DNA from: Nephromyces sp. MM_2019
Taxonomy: Eukaryota; Apicomplexa; Aconoidasida; Nephromycida
Assembly (NCBI GenBank): GCA_015657535.1
Contig: JADHZB010000810.1
Location: 1 to 42,780 of the forward strand
DNA length: 42,780 nucleotides
Reading direction: 5' to 3'
Below the pieces are notes generated by a model, which was not told the origin of the DNA, made no database searches, and saw only the letters and a list, made by a program, of their open reading frames with translations. Shown one piece after another: positions 11,988 through 25,473 of this stretch. Both the position numbers and the translations under genes were made by a program. The number at the start of each line of letters is the position of its first letter. Position 1 is the first letter of the stretch.

Positions 11988-14631
11988 GATTGCAGCTACA
12001 CTTGAAGAAAAAGCGCAAATCCATTGGGTGGGAGCAATAGGGTTTAATCATATATATGTCGAGAGATATCTTTATAGTACTAATCGAGTTGTACGAGGGC
12101 AAGCGAATACGTGATTTTTCCAGCTTTCTGTGATCGCAAGGGGCACCGCAAATCATCCACACGAAGTCGCAGCTACCTTGATTAACCAAAGGAGCTATCA
12201 ATATCGTTGTGCTGCATGCTTTATGTTCATGTATCGCAATTTCCCTAGAAAAAAAATATTGTCACTTTGTAGATGACTCGCCAGAGTTGCCCTTTGCCCT
12301 ATGCACTACCTTAATGCACAAGTTTTTTCCCTGAAGAAAAGAGCATGCACATCGCAAATTGCATATTTTTTTTCATCAATCTTATCCTTTTATTATTAGC
12401 TCCGCAGTATCGCAAGACTTAATATGAGTGGGGGGGGGGTAAACTACGTGTGGAGCAAAGTTTCGAAACTGGAGGACAAAAAGCCTGCAACTATTCATCT
12501 TGGGAAAATGAGCTAAAATGCCAACAATATGTCACGTTTATCGTGAGTATGGGCAATGTGTGTGGATTTTTTTCACGGTGATGAGGGGGTTGTTAGAACC
12601 GAAAGACAAGTCTATTTCAGCGATTCTTTCGTAGCAGTACATCATGAAAGCTCTTTACTTCCGAGAAATCCCCTTACTCCGAATAAAGCTTTTCATAGCC
12701 CCGTATCCGAAGATAAGTACTGCACTTTTTTGTGCTTGTTTTTTCAATTATTACGTCTAGGGTAACGGTAGTGCTAAGCAAGGCGAGAGATTGAGCTTCT
12801 GTCGTGATCAACTGGGTTCAAATGCTAGTTTAGCTTATAAGCAGAAGTAGGGGGATCTTACATGCTTTGCTAGGGCCTGCGCTGTACCTAACGAATTCAA
12901 CAGCATGTGACACACCTTTGTAGACCGGGAATATATTGATGGACTATTCTGATTGTTTATGAGCTACTTCTTGATGAACACACAATCCAGACCTGATAAA
13001 TTCAGTTGTCATTTGTTTGCTGATGAATAAACATACTAAAATGCCTACATTCTGATGAGAATCTGTTTCTTGATAAAGTCGCCTCGTGCGCAATAACTTA
13101 CGAATTTCTCTCATTTCCATTGAGGAAGAGAGGCGCTAATAATATTCTCGGTGACGTTTAGACGCTTTACCGAATTCATGTTAGCTGCGCCAACCTGCGG
13201 ATTTTTGATATTTGCGTGTGTTCCCTGTGATAAACTTTCTATCCCCCTTTCGCGTAACTCGTATGCAGAGCCCATCAGCTCAGATCTACCATCTTCTTTC
13301 AAGCGTATAAACGAAGTAGTCGCGCTGGGTAGATATTGCGGTGATGACTAATCGCCGTGCTACCGCCTCATATATTTTTTACTCCGAAGTAAAGATAACT
13401 TTTTTGCTATGAAACTTTGAGAATTTTTTCGGTTTAATCAAGAAGAAACGATTCATTTTTAACAAGAGATTTTTTCAATGCGAGAAGCCTACATATGTTA
13501 CAATCATTAGCACTTCCACAAATCTCGCAGAAGCATCAAGTGATAAACTCAGCCAGCCCAAAAATTTCCCGCTGCCCTCAAGCCCAAGGGAGTTAGTAGT
13601 GATTTACCAAAACAGCGCTTTGCAGTATCAAGCACTCACATTCTGACATTAATAAAACTTTCTCCTGTGAAGGCAATTTCCACTGCCCCAGCAATTTCCT
13701 CCACCGCTAGCTTAATTCAAAGTTGACTCGCGGATTTTTTCCTACTCTTAAAACAACTTCTGCGCCTACCATGTAAATTGAAACCTTCCGGTAAAAAGGC
13801 TTTGCGTAGACTATTAATTACTCTATTCTAGATGCTTTGCAAACAAGAATCATTCATGGAAACCATCTGGAAAAGTTTTTACTCGTTCGAAGCCGTGCTG
13901 GCATAGCTTGTACTCAATATATGGTAAAGCCTAAAAGACATCAACTAGGTGGCCACATAACCCTGATGCGCTACTTATATAGAGGGTGAAAGGCAAATTT
14001 ACTGGCTGCTATGTCGAGCATATAGATTTTTATTCCATCAGATCATTAGATTCGCAAAGATAGATGCAGAAAACTACCATTAGACAAGCAGGTTTCCCAT
14101 ATAGTAATTGTGTAGGTTACTGGAGGTTATTTTCTAATTTTAATTATCCGGTAGCACCCGAACGAAGCTCATTCTTTTTTATGTGTACCCAAATGCACAA
14201 AAAAACAATTAAAAATATCATACAACCTGCTCAGTTAAAAATATATTGTGGTACATACGCTTCCAACGCAGCTCTGAGGCTTTTCTAAGCAGTAGGTTGC
14301 ATGGTCAAAGTCATTTCTATAATGCAAAAAAACAATATTTTATGAATCTAAACATATTTTGTGACAAGGCTAGCGACTTCTCCGGCGTGATTCAGCCACA
14401 ACTAGAGGCGTAATCGCGCGAGGGGGCTATGCGTAGCCTAAGTAGCTATTACCAATAAAGTCTACAACTCAACAATGCAAGTTTCAAAATATTTCAAAGG
14501 GGAACGAGATTTTCAGCACCCTTTTCTTATCTTCCCCCTTTATAGGCAGCATCCTACATATTTTTTCCGAAGGAATCTGCAGTAGTTTCAACATCTTTAC
14601 CTGGTCTAAACCCTGCATAGGCGCGTCTCTA
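11988..14631. other. Spacer without a recognised gene
   Basis: No frame or splice-bounded segment here reads as a known family. A poly-G run (about ten G) lies at 12431-12440. The sequence is not CA/TG-rich, unlike most other non-coding parts of the window. It separates the 3' ends of the 884-residue frame and the LanC-like gene, which are convergent. Confidence 0.5.
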
Positions 14632-17244
14632 TTATGATGCTACCTCGTAGCCTACAAAGTAGGAACTTTCAGCGAATCTGACATTATGAATGAATAAGGT
14701 GAGTCCACCAATCCCTTCAAATAGGGAAAATGGCCTATCAGGTACCCATAGTAGCTCTTCAAGCCTTTCAAGTGCAAATAAAGCAAATTTCTGGGCCCTA
14801 TGCAGCCACTTGAGATTGTGTGTGGCTCTATATAAACTCAAAAGAGCCATTCCATTACCACTAATCCCGTGACAAACACCGCTCCCCTTCTTCAGTAAGC
14901 CTTTCTCCCAAACAAGCTCCCCCATACTCAGAGCAGCCTCCATGAAGGTATCATATAGAGAAGAATCAACTTCAAAAAATGAATTTTTATCAGAAGCCGG
15001 CTTAGGAGACCTGTTAGCCTGAGAAGAGTTTGAAAAAAGTTCCTCCCTCGTGGCAGTCAGAGTATCAGAAGAGGGTTCCAATAAATCATCATGAGCTCTC
15101 TGTTTCGCAATATTGGCACCCTTCAAAAGCAGGGGAATCCATCCTGGAGCTCCATGACACCAGTGAATAAGATTATCCTTGCCTGCAGGCAAGCTTGAAA
15201 GCATATTCACACCGCCTGCGGACCTTCCGACCTGCAAGAAGTACCTAACGTTGAAGAGGAGAAGATTGAGCGAATCCTCCCAACATCGCTGGGAATCTTT
15301 GGCGAAATTTTGGTATCTAGAATCTTCACTGCCTCCAAAGTGTCGAGATGGACTGCAATAGTTTAAAAGCACCTCTACGGCCTGTATTAATATGTATAAG
15401 ATACCAGCTGTTCCATGTGCACCACCTAGGTAAGCAGTTTGATGCCATTGATATTTCAGGGGGGTGTTAAATCGCATACCTGGAAATGGCTTGTAGTTGC
15501 TGTTGTGACCACTATGAGAAGAACTGGTATTTCGTTGGGAGCTTAGGTGATGATGATGGGGTGAAGAGGGGAGCGCTTGCGATGCTGCAATTGCTTGAGA
15601 TGCTGGAATTGCGTGAGAATCAGGAAGGGCATGTGCCACTAAGAGGCCATCAAGGAGCTCAATAAGTTGCTGATCTAGTAAATTACTAGAAATTGCCCTC
15701 GCCTGTTGCTGCAGGTGTAAATCTGAAGTGTACTGCTTGAGGTATGAGTGAATATGAGAGTACAAGTTTTCATTTTCTCTGCTTCTATTTTGTCCCTGCA
15801 AAAAACCCTCTTCAATCACCTGCACCACTAAAGCTTGCAGAATTTTCAAGTAGCCCTCCTGCCAGCGGATTTTCCCATGCCAAACCTTGCGTGAAAAGAG
15901 CAAGGAGTAAATAATACCACATCGCCCATACAACAGCTCGCAATCACCCGATGGTGCGTGAAGCACATCAATGGTAAGGCTCAGCAGTTCTTCCAAGCGC
16001 TTATCAATCTCTTCCTGTAGTTTTTAAAGGGAAATTTCAACGATTTTCCATGGTTGAAGCAAACTTCCAAGGCTAAATCAAACCAGAAAATACACATTCT
16101 AGGTTATTTTCTAACAAGGTGATGTACATAGAGTTCTACAAATTCGAATTTGTGTATTTGCCTCCACAAACAAATCAAGAATATGAAAGGAACGAAAGTG
16201 AAGGCATCAATTATATTCATCCTACTGAATAAGCGAGTTTGCTGGGGGCAAGTTAGCTTTACAACGCCAATGCAAAAATATACAACGAGTCATCTGAGGG
16301 AATGAGGTGAGGGTACCAGCGACAAAAATCGAAAAAAAAGATAGAGCCGTATTATTCGCGCGTGGAAACCAACGCACACACACCGAAAGTCTGGCAGTTA
16401 ATGCTTCGCACGGGAGCAACGCTTGATCATCTGCTGAGATAAGGGCTTTCCGTGTCTCAGGTGCAAGCAAAACATGTTGGTACAAAGGACCGCTGTTGCC
16501 TTAAAAATGCAGAGTGCTATGGACTGCATACAGAATTTTCATTTGCTAAAAAAACTACAATCTCAGAGTGAGCTCTACTATGCACCATACACACACAGAC
16601 AAATCCAAAAATACAGAAACTACCATGTTACACTTCTCAAACCTATAAATTATGCTATCTCAAAAATTTCTATGAAATCATACCTCTTGAGCTCCATTCC
16701 TAGCAAGAATGACGCACATGATCGCCAAGATCCCGCTCTCCCCTTCTAGAAATGTATACCGAGATTTATGCAGTTTCTTGCTATATATGATACATTCATT
16801 GCAAATCTCATAAGCTAGCCCCACATCCCATCCATACCTGCAAAGTAATTCATTAGATACTTCATTAATGATAAGGGCTAGGCCCCCCATCCCAACATAT
16901 ACATAAGGACCATCATAGAGTTGCAAAGGGCGGACGCCCGAAGGAGGTTCAAGTGAATAATTAAATAAAAGGGATTCTGTTTCCTTGGGCGAGGAAGCAA
17001 TTAACTTTAGCATAGACAACTCCTCGACTAATAAACGCTCGTTGAGATTCTCATCTTGTGCTGAAGAAGTTTTCGTACTAATGCTCTCATAGTCTTGTAG
17101 ATCATTGGGGAAAAAACGGGTGGATTGCTGCTTGCTTTTATGCATAGAAGGGAACCTACCTGCAGTAGGTGCAGGGGGTTCCTGTGATGCTTTGTTCCTG
17201 GAGCTAGAGGGATTCGAAGGCTGTGTTGCTGGTCTACGCTCCAT
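14632..17244 (-). CDS. LanC-like (LANCL) protein, two exons, 647 aa
   Basis: Exon 1 is 17244-16684 (ATG start, donor GTATGA). Exon 2 is 16014-14632 (acceptor ACTACAG, stop TAA). They join in phase 0. LanC-like proteins form an alpha/alpha barrel with a zinc site. Bacterial LanC makes lanthionine rings; eukaryotic LANCLs bind glutathione and add it to dehydroamino acids in proteins. The zinc ligands are all visible: Cys473 in WCHGAPGW, and Cys568-His569 in GVCHGISGNG. Also conserved are GRCG (about 217-220), the AHGTAG motif with His387, and SLFEGIGG (617-624). The catalytic core therefore appears intact. The protein is longer than animal LANCL1 (about 400 aa) because of a Ser/Pro/Gln-rich N-terminal extension (1-100) and low-complexity inserts near 315-360 (His/Ser/Ala-rich) and 500-535. 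The intron carries CA tracts on the plus strand, so TG on the sense strand. Whether it is a LANCL-type glutathione transferase or acts otherwise cannot be told from sequence. Confidence 0.9.
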
Positions 17245-20200
17245 TGGAAATCGTTTGAGTAAAATGTTTGAAAAAGCAGAAAAAAAACTGAGTATGCAGC
17301 AATGCCTCTAAATGGCGCGAAAGCAATCACTCTTATACGCAGTTTGGCATCACATATAAATTGAAATGCTTATTCATATGCAGAAGCTATTACGAGTGAG
17401 TTTGAGCAGCTGAATCATACATATCTTGCACATACAGAAGGCAATGGCTAGACTTTTCTAGAATATATATCCTGCGTCTTGTGAAGCCCGGCAATATGAA
17501 GAGTAATTATGAACCAGTGAAAGATAGGGATATGCACAAATGAGAACTTTAGCGGGTCCAATGCATGTAGACGGAGTCTTTGATGACTCGGAAAGACATC
17601 ACACTCTTTTTAATGATTGATGCAACTAATGCGATATTTATCCAATGAAACCTTCTATGCGTGTGCTTAGCGCATTTAGATATCGTAAGTACGTGCTTCA
17701 TCGCCATGAGAACCGCAGCTATTCAACTTTAAGCGTGAGCATGTTTTCTTTTACACCTCAGAGCTCAGGAACAAGTATCACGGCATAAACACATGGCCAC
17801 AAGAAGCGCTGATTTTCATCAAAAAGGTGCTAAGAAGTACAGTAAGATTTGCTGAGAAAAAAAAGTAGGCGATTGTGCTTCTTACTGCTGGCAGAGAACC
17901 AAGTATCTTTTCCCACGAGGTTGTCAGATAGGATAGAGGCCTGTCGAGAATTGTTATTGTGACTGTGGCCGAGTGAAATTGATGTAAAACAAATACATTA
18001 TGCTATGCGCAACAACTTAAGTTTAACAAATGAGTCCTCGCTTAAGCTTAGCACGCTCAGGGACATAAATCGCGACGTACTCCGAAGAAACAAGCAGCAG
18101 TGCTCTGTCGCCCTCGAAAGAAAATCATTCATCAAATGATTTGCATGTTCCCGAGTCTGGTAAAGTCAAAGTTGACGAGCGCCCGGAGACACATAACAAA
18201 GGATACCTGCGTAAGCTTGCATACGCACATAGATACGTACAAAGAGAATCTGCGAATGAGGCACGCAAGCCTGCGCATAGAAGCAGAAATCAATCAGGGT
18301 AAACCCTACGAAAAAAGCCGAAAAAAAATACTGTTTCTACCGAAAAAAAAGAGGAAGGATTGGGGCTTTAAAGGAGACAAATGTCGGTACAAAGCCAAAA
18401 GGTGATTAAAATTTTGTTGAAAACCCCAAAAAGTTCGAGGCCAGAATGCAGTCGTAAAGTGAGGGCGACTTTTCGCCGAATTAAGATAATTTCCAGGCAA
18501 CTTTGGTTGAAATTCAGCAAATCAGGATATTTGCTTTTAATGTGTTTTTTGGGGTAGCAACAAAATTTATCACAATCTAGTGTAGCACTAACATGCCGTC
18601 TAGTCACAAGAAAGAGATTGTGAAACAGGAAAAAAAAAAGAAACAAAGACGACTAATTGAGGGAGAAAATGAAGGTAATTCATAAAAAATACATCAGAGA
18701 GATGAAAAGTATGTAATACAACTATCCTGAAGAATAGCAAATACAGGTTCATGACCAAGAATGAGCTTGCTAGCTATTGTGTAGCTAAAAGTTGTGCATA
18801 AATCAATAAACATTTATCCTCTTTTTTAACCGATTCATTCACTTTTGTTCCAGTTTCATCTACTCGAGAGAAAGGTTATTTTCAGGGGGAAAGTATCACT
18901 AAGAAGGCGCCACTCTATATAGTCGAGCTCCGTCATGCAATGTCTTTGGAGTAAAGCACATTGAGGGCAAGCCTTGGTGGGTCTAACTGCTTAATGAAAG
19001 CAAGCCCAAATTTGAACAGTAATGCAAGCTAAGATAATAGAAAAGCCACAAATTCTGAAAAACATGCCGTGGAAATACAAAGTACTGGAAACCGGGAAAT
19101 TTTGTGAAAAAAAATGCACAGAAAAGGCTAGGAGGAAAGAAAATCTTTCTTTTTTGTTTTCTCCGACAAATTCTGCCATAAAAATAGTAGGAAAATCGTG
19201 GCTTTAGTAACTCATGGGTGTAGGTACACGATGGGGCTTCCGAAAAATAACAAGGAACAGCGAAAATTATATATGAAAAGAAGTCCATTACTAGGGTTTA
19301 AAAAGAGGTAATATTAAGAAACGCATTTTTCAACGTAAAAAATTAGAGTTGCCCTTTTTTTCCTACAAAATTAGCGGCAGTTTCAAGTGAAATGAGCAAA
19401 AATTGCTGTCATAGCTTTAAACTGATTCAAGAGAATCCCCTGTATGGCAAGTGGTTAACTTGTATGGTGGTAAACTTAAGTGGGATAATAAAGTAGAATA
19501 GCAGGTGTAAACTGTAGGTACTAAAATGGCAACTGCCACAATTTCATATGGAATAGTAGCAAAAGTAACAAGTCTGCCAAGCCAAGGCTGAAAATAATAG
19601 AAAGAACCGCTAAAAATTCGCTATATTCTCCAAGTGAGTCAGCTAGAGAAAAATCATGTCACATCCAGAATCTAGCGCATATTTCAAATTTAGCAGATTT
19701 TTTAGATTTTCTCATAAATGAAGGATGGATTCTCCAAGAATCTGCTCTCAGGAACTAATTAGTAACGAAAAAATTGCGAATATCGGGACCGAAAAAAATC
19801 TTGACTTGCAAAGGATACCTACAAAGTCGAAAAGCAGTCCACAGCTAAAAATGAGTCCACTCAATCATCGAACAATTTTGTGAACTTCAAGAGATGGAAG
19901 TTCTTCTTCTCAGAAAGAGCGCTCATCTTCTAAGGCTTTAAAAAAAATTCAACAAGGAAAAACAAAAAAGGCGTCTCTACCCTAATTAAATGGCTTCCTA
20001 GATTTCAATGAGTCCAGAACTCATAGAAAAAAACGTATCTTAGCTCCTCTTTTAAGAGCGCTAGGCGAAGGGTATCTTTCGTAAGAAATTTCATAAGAGC
20101 AAAGATATTTTGTAGCAAATTAAGCCATAAATTCCTCGCTTTTATACTTTTTTAAAGAAGTTCCAACACCAAGTACAGCACTTTTTAGAGCAGAAAAGGA

Positions 20201-20841
20201 AAAATGGATTTCCATGATACTTTTACAGGGAAGGATTAGGCGGGATGTTTGTAGGAGCATCCACTGCTACCTAACGTTGTCCCTATGCTACTTTTGTTAC
20301 AGAAATCCCCCTTTGCACCTCCCTCAGGATTAAAAGAGTAACGCGCTTCGTATAGCTTTAGATTTTCTGCTTATTATTCCCCACCAACAGGGAAAATTTT
20401 CATGGCTTTAGGCAAGGTTTTCCTGTTGTGACGAAAAACCGGTTTTATTGGAAACTGAGGAGCGGCAAGAAGTTCGCTTAGAAGTTGGATAAAGACCGAA
20501 ATTTGGGACAAAATTTTTCTACTTCATCAGAAATTTCATAAAAATAACACGGGCTTTGATATACATGTCTACGTTATAACTGTGCAAAACTCACATAAAG
20601 CTGCCTTCCTCTGTGTTTTCTACCATTCGTAACACTATTATTAATGGGATTACCAATAATAGTAGCCATATATACCTGCAAATCTCACTTTTTCGCATGC
20701 TTCCGCAATATATTTTTTGTTGGGTAGTTGTTGCAAGCCATTCAACCACTGCTGTGTGGGTAAACTATCCATCACATGCATCCACCCACTGCTCTGTGGG
20801 TAAACTATCCATGACATGCATCCACCTCATGTCACCGTAAG
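17245..20841. other. Spacer or unresolved introns, no gene recognised
   Basis: A/T-rich sequence upstream of the LanC-like gene. A 101-codon plus-strand frame at 18100-18405 (Lys/Arg-rich) has no other support. Earlier exons of the plus-strand gene whose 3' part starts at 20842 probably lie somewhere here, but I could not identify them. Confidence 0.4.
20746..20825. repeat. Two-copy 40-bp tandem duplication
   Basis: Copies at 20746-20785 and 20786-20825 differ at two positions. Each contains GGGTAAACTATCCAT and CATGCATCCA. The duplication sits immediately before an exon-like segment at 20842, so it is probably intronic. Confidence 0.8.
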
Positions 20842-21980
20842 CATTAATCTTCCCCTCAACGAAAGGATACAGCTTTTCTACATATTTTCACCGAAAAACA
20901 GGTATACTCCTTACTATGATAGATTCGAAAGCTTTTATTGCCTGCTCTTATCTAATTTTGCGTAGAACTTGGAGATTTATCCTCACTTAATTTGAAGCTT
21001 TCCCAAGCTGCAAGTACCACGGACCTACATACCTCAGCAAATGTGCGCACCCCCATTCCCCCATATGCGTTCGTATGAAGCTTTTTATCGCGTAAGGGGG
21101 CTTCTCAAACTCTTTGATGTGCTATTGCACGCAACGAATTTCTTTTTGCACATCCATTTTGGGCATAAGTATATGTGGAGAATCTTATTCATGTTTGTGT
21201 ATCTGTGTGTTGGTGTGCGTGTCTGTGTGTTGGTGTGTGTGTGTATGTGCGCGTACATCTGTGCGTTGGTATGTGTAGATGTGTTTGCGCCTGTCTGTCA
21301 GTATGCATGTACGTGTGTATGTGTATGTGTGGAGGTGTGCGCGCGTCTGCCTGTCTACTTTGTGCATGGCTGTGTTGATTTTTTATTGTATTTGCGCTTC
21401 AGCTTGCCTGTATGGGATAAATACCTGACATTCAACATCCCGGCAAACTTAAAAGACTATTTACACTCCGTGCATGTAGTGGGAAGCGGTGTATAGCGGC
21501 GGGCTCATCCTGCCAATAGTGTCATGAATAATTTGGCAATTTTATTATCTACCTGAACTTTATCTACCGAACCAATTTCTATCCTATATTGCAATGCCCT
21601 AAAATAATCACTGTTACTCTTCAGCACGCTTTTTCAGACATGATCTTGAGTGAGGCAGCAAATCAACTCGATTCTTTGCCAGAGCAAATTGGTGTCCCCT
21701 TCCCCCACTTTTTCCTTCATTAGCTTCCATCCTCAAGCTTCCAACCCTTCTTAAAACCCCAAAAGCTGCCACCCTCCTCCCCACATTCCAACCACAGACT
21801 AGGCGATGGCACAGAACAAGAAAAAGTGCGTTTATCACGATGCATACTGAAGTTTCCTATGGAAACGCTGTCAGTAAGGAGGGAATTGAAGGCGCCTACA
21901 CAGCAAGCTACATTGCCAGTATCTACTCTAACTCAATTATGAAAAAAAGGGAGCTAGACTGCAGCTTGCTCAGAGACTGA
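20842..21980 (+). CDS. 3' part of an unrecognised plus-strand gene, five exons
   Basis: Five segments chain with consistent phase and GT-AG borders. They are 20842-20901 (INLPLNERIQLFYIFSPKN, donor GTATAC), 21038-21091 (CVRMKLFI, donor GTAAGG), 21403-21475 (LPVWDKYLTFNIPANLKDYL, acceptor GCTTCAG), 21625-21691 (ILSEAANQLDSLPEQI, acceptor CTCTTCAG) and 21853-21980 (SYGNAVSKEGIEGAY, ending SLLRD and TGA). Phases run 2, 2, 0, 1, so each join is in frame. The long intron at 21092-21402 is TG-rich on the sense strand. The product is soluble-looking and mixed alpha/beta. I do not recognise a family, and the 5' part is missing or lies upstream. The last exon runs 11 bp past the stop of the opposing minus-strand gene, which suggests overlapping convergent 3' ends. 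The chain of phases is the main support; any single exon could be wrong. Confidence 0.5.
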
Positions 21981-24668
21981 AAATATTCCTCAACAAAAAA
22001 ATTGCAGAACGTTCCGCAGGAGAATATGGCTCGCCAAAACGTGGAGCCCCTGTGTTATCCAAATTGGGAGTTGTAAAGTTATAGAAACAAAGAAGCCACA
22101 CACGTTAAGAAAATTACAAGAAGAGATACAGAGCCATATGCCAGGATATAAATCTAAGTAAACAGGCATAAATAGAAGCAGCGACACACACGCTCAAGAG
22201 AACAGAGAGACACTCCCACAGAGTTACACACAAACAGTCAAATTTAGATTCTTTGCACTCATAGAGGCTCTTGCGCTCTAAAGTACATTAACAATGCACT
22301 GCAAAAAGCACATAGTCTACTGAAATCGGCACAAAATAACTCAATTTCACTCAGAAAAGCACTCGCAAGCCCAAGTGGCGAGTCTTCAGTACTTACACAC
22401 CATATTAACCTCCAAAACATATTAAGCAGAATGTTGTTACGCCAATCCAAACACTTTAACTCGGGTCGTATACAACATCCCCACACAAAACATCATTTTT
22501 CAGTGAAAGAAGTAGATTTTCTTCAATTTGTATCCACAAATGCTCGGCCATTACCTTCTGCTACGGGGTTTTGCACACATGCATAAAAAAATAGCACGCA
22601 CACATCACAAGGATTATCATTTCCAGAGAAGAATCAACTTCAGCCAACTAAGGCAACGATGCACTTCCAATATTGGTAGATCGAGATGAATGTTAAGTAT
22701 AGAAGCGATTGCATCAGTGAGGGAGGCGCACACGGATAAGAAGGATACTTGAAAAAGAGGAAAACGCCTTCATAGCAAACCAATCGCATACAGCGATGCA
22801 TACTTAGGGATACCCCACGCACTAAAAACAAAAAGAAGAGACTCAAATGCAAGAGCCAGCTATCTTCATGCCGTATATACAAAAAGCATCACATTAAGCC
22901 AAAAGACACGTTTTCCTACGAGTGCGCAGCAGTATTCACACACCATGTACGCGAGCCTTGCAGAGAAAGCATGCGAACACCAAAGGGCCATGGAGGAAGC
23001 GTTTAACTAGGCACACACTACCTATATAAAAGCCGGTAGTATAAGAAGCAAAATAAAATCTGAAAAAACCTCACATAATAACTGCCTCCTCCAATAAAAG
23101 GGATGAGAAGACAGATGGAAAGAGTGTGCAAAGCAACCATTGAGCATTTCAGAAATAAAGAGAGAAATATACAGCCTCATATACATGGTCTGAAGCAAGC
23201 AGATGAAACACAAAGACATCGGCTTTAAAAGAAAAGGGTAGCACGCAGACAAAAAAAAACTGGTGGAGAAGTCCTGCAAAGAAGAGATGGATTCCTCAGA
23301 AAATGACGCAAGAGAGGAAACAGCGTTAAAAGAAGAATGAAAGCAGACGAAGAAGTAGCAAATGAGCGAAAAAGCTCACAAAAAAGCAGCAGCAGATGAA
23401 GAAGCAGCAACTAAAAGCAGAAGCAGATGAAGAAGTAGCAAATGAGCGAAAAAGCATTAAATGAGAGCAGAATCTCACGAAAAAATACAAAAATTAAAAA
23501 AAATTCCAAACGGTCAGAGACATGAAAAAAAAGGATGAAAAGCAGTGAATATATCAAGGGAAAAGCAAAACTTAGCACACCAAAAAGAGGAAACAAAACC
23601 AATGAGATTGCTGAGGGATGGAGTACGGAGATGCTTGGAGTTTCATTCCCACAAAGAAAAAAAAGGTCCTTCTCAAATACTTTTATATTCATAGATTGAA
23701 GCTCTCCTGTCTTCTTCAGAAGTTCACAGCCATCAGTCGGTATTGGAGGTTGAATAGAGGCTTCATTAGTGTGAAGGATACCTTCATAGCTACCAATAGA
23801 GTGCAGATACACACACTCCCTTCAAGAGCAAATAAAATGCCTTAAAACTCAGTCTGCATGGAATTACACACTGCACACCCAAGCACTTTGTAGAGAATCA
23901 TAAATATACACGCGTTTTATTGAACGACACACTGTTTGCATCGAATCACCCACGGCCTGTATATAAACTTATATACACACGTTGGATTGAACCATGTACA
24001 CACACAGTTGGCATCACACCATCCACAGTTTGCATTGAATCGCACACTCATCTCACTTGAAACCACACATTTCTCCCTAAGCCACACACATACATACTTC
24101 GTCCTAAGTCAAACACACTCACTTCACCGCAATAAAATTAGTAAAGCTCTCACAGTATTTCTTTGAGAATTCTGGCAGCCGCATTTCTTATATCGTAAAA
24201 GTAGCGAACCACACACAAAGGAGTGATGGAAAATTTTTATAGTGAACGTGCACTCGGATGATATGACACACACCTCCCTAGCTATTGGAAGCAATACAAG
24301 CAAAACAAAAGTGAGGCTTACAGCAAAATAGTCAAAAATAAGCAAGTATGCCAGAAAACGCCAGATCTTTGGATAAACGTGAAACGATGAAGATTCCATA
24401 GAAATTTTCAGAAAAAAACTACCCGCACGCAATTTAAAGCATGGAAAACCGGGACTATAACGAGCGAAAACCGCTGCAGAAAAGGTGAGGAATCGGCAGC
24501 TTTCACTACGGCAACCGAAAAGAGACTTGAATGCAAAAGAAGAATTGAAAGACACAAGTGTACTCACACGCACGTGTGTGTACATACACACAGAATTACC
24601 ATGTTGCAAATAAAATTCCAATAAAGCAGGATGAATGGCAATAGAAAATGCTGTGAAGATAACTGCAT
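21970..24668 (-). CDS. Probable multi-pass membrane protein, partial exon set
   Basis: Minus-strand segments with coding character. 24668-24600 (contains AVIFTAFSIAIHPALLEF, donor GTAATT) joins in phase 1 to an exon starting at 24473 after TTTTCTGCAG. That exon encodes VFARYSPGFPCF, then very hydrophobic WRFLAYLLIFDYF and LTFVLLVLLPIA, ending at a GTGTGT donor near 24270. A last exon at 22049-21970 follows TAACACAG and encodes APRFGEPYSPAERSAIFLL and a TGA stop. Exons between 24270 and 22049 were not resolved. The membrane segments and the HPALL motif are loosely reminiscent of the GPI-transamidase subunit PIG-U, but this is a weak impression, not an assignment. The region is CA-rich on the plus strand (TG on the sense strand), as expected for introns of a minus-strand gene here. 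Confidence 0.35.
23341..23455. repeat. Direct repeat of 35 bp, offset 80 bp
   Basis: AAGCAGAYGAAGAAGTAGCA and the following AATGAGCGAAAAAGC occur at 23341-23375 and 23421-23455, with a partial copy between them. The flanks are purine-rich on the plus strand (AGAAGAA, GCAGCAGCAG). No matching reading frame is convincing on either strand. Confidence 0.7.
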
Positions 24669-25473
24669 CTTCAAGGCATGAAGACACACACACAAGAACT
24701 TTGTCGAAATGTATTCTCAGATGAATGAAAATGGATATATACGCAACGTGGCAGGCACACACAGAGTGATCACAGGCACACACAGAGCGACCACACAAAC
24801 CAAAGAGTGATCACACTGATAGATAGTTAACACACACACTATGGCAGATGCTCATATATATATATATACATACACAAACACACATTTATATATACATCGA
24901 AATGTACGGATCTAATCGAATAATCATTCATTCGCACAAGCACAAACGTAATGACAAATTCCAGCTCTTTAATTCACCCACAGTAACACACACACACATT
25001 TATGCACACACACAAATCTGCATACCGAGCTAACTTCTTAGAAAAAGCCCCAATATGCGGGATAGCATTACTCTATAAAAAAGTCATCAAAAGTCAGCGG
25101 CAGATCGTTAAACCACGCAGCGTTTACAGGCTTTGAAAGGCTACATACACACAGCGTCTGATCGTGGAAAGTACAGTGTGGTGTGAGTGGGAAGCTCCAA
25201 ACCAAAGACCAACAGAAGAAGTTGGTGTGTGCAGGAAACTCTACACCAAGACGAATAGAAGGAAACAACAAAATACTCCAATAAGGTGGAAACAATCAAT
25301 TAAGGAAGCACGCATAATTGAAAATGTATATAGCTCCTCCTGCATTGACGTTTCCAAACACACAAGGCGTATGTAAATACATCTTAATTAACGCCTTAGA
25401 AACGTCTTTTTTTGCATAAACTTGGCTACTAAGCGAAGATTCTTCAAAAGAAGCAGCTATTAAGCCATTGCGC

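Noticed and set aside
18100..18405. 101-codon Lys/Arg-rich plus-strand frame as a gene
   Set aside because: A/T-rich sequence with no family signal, no clear splice or start support, and several overlapping frames of similar quality.
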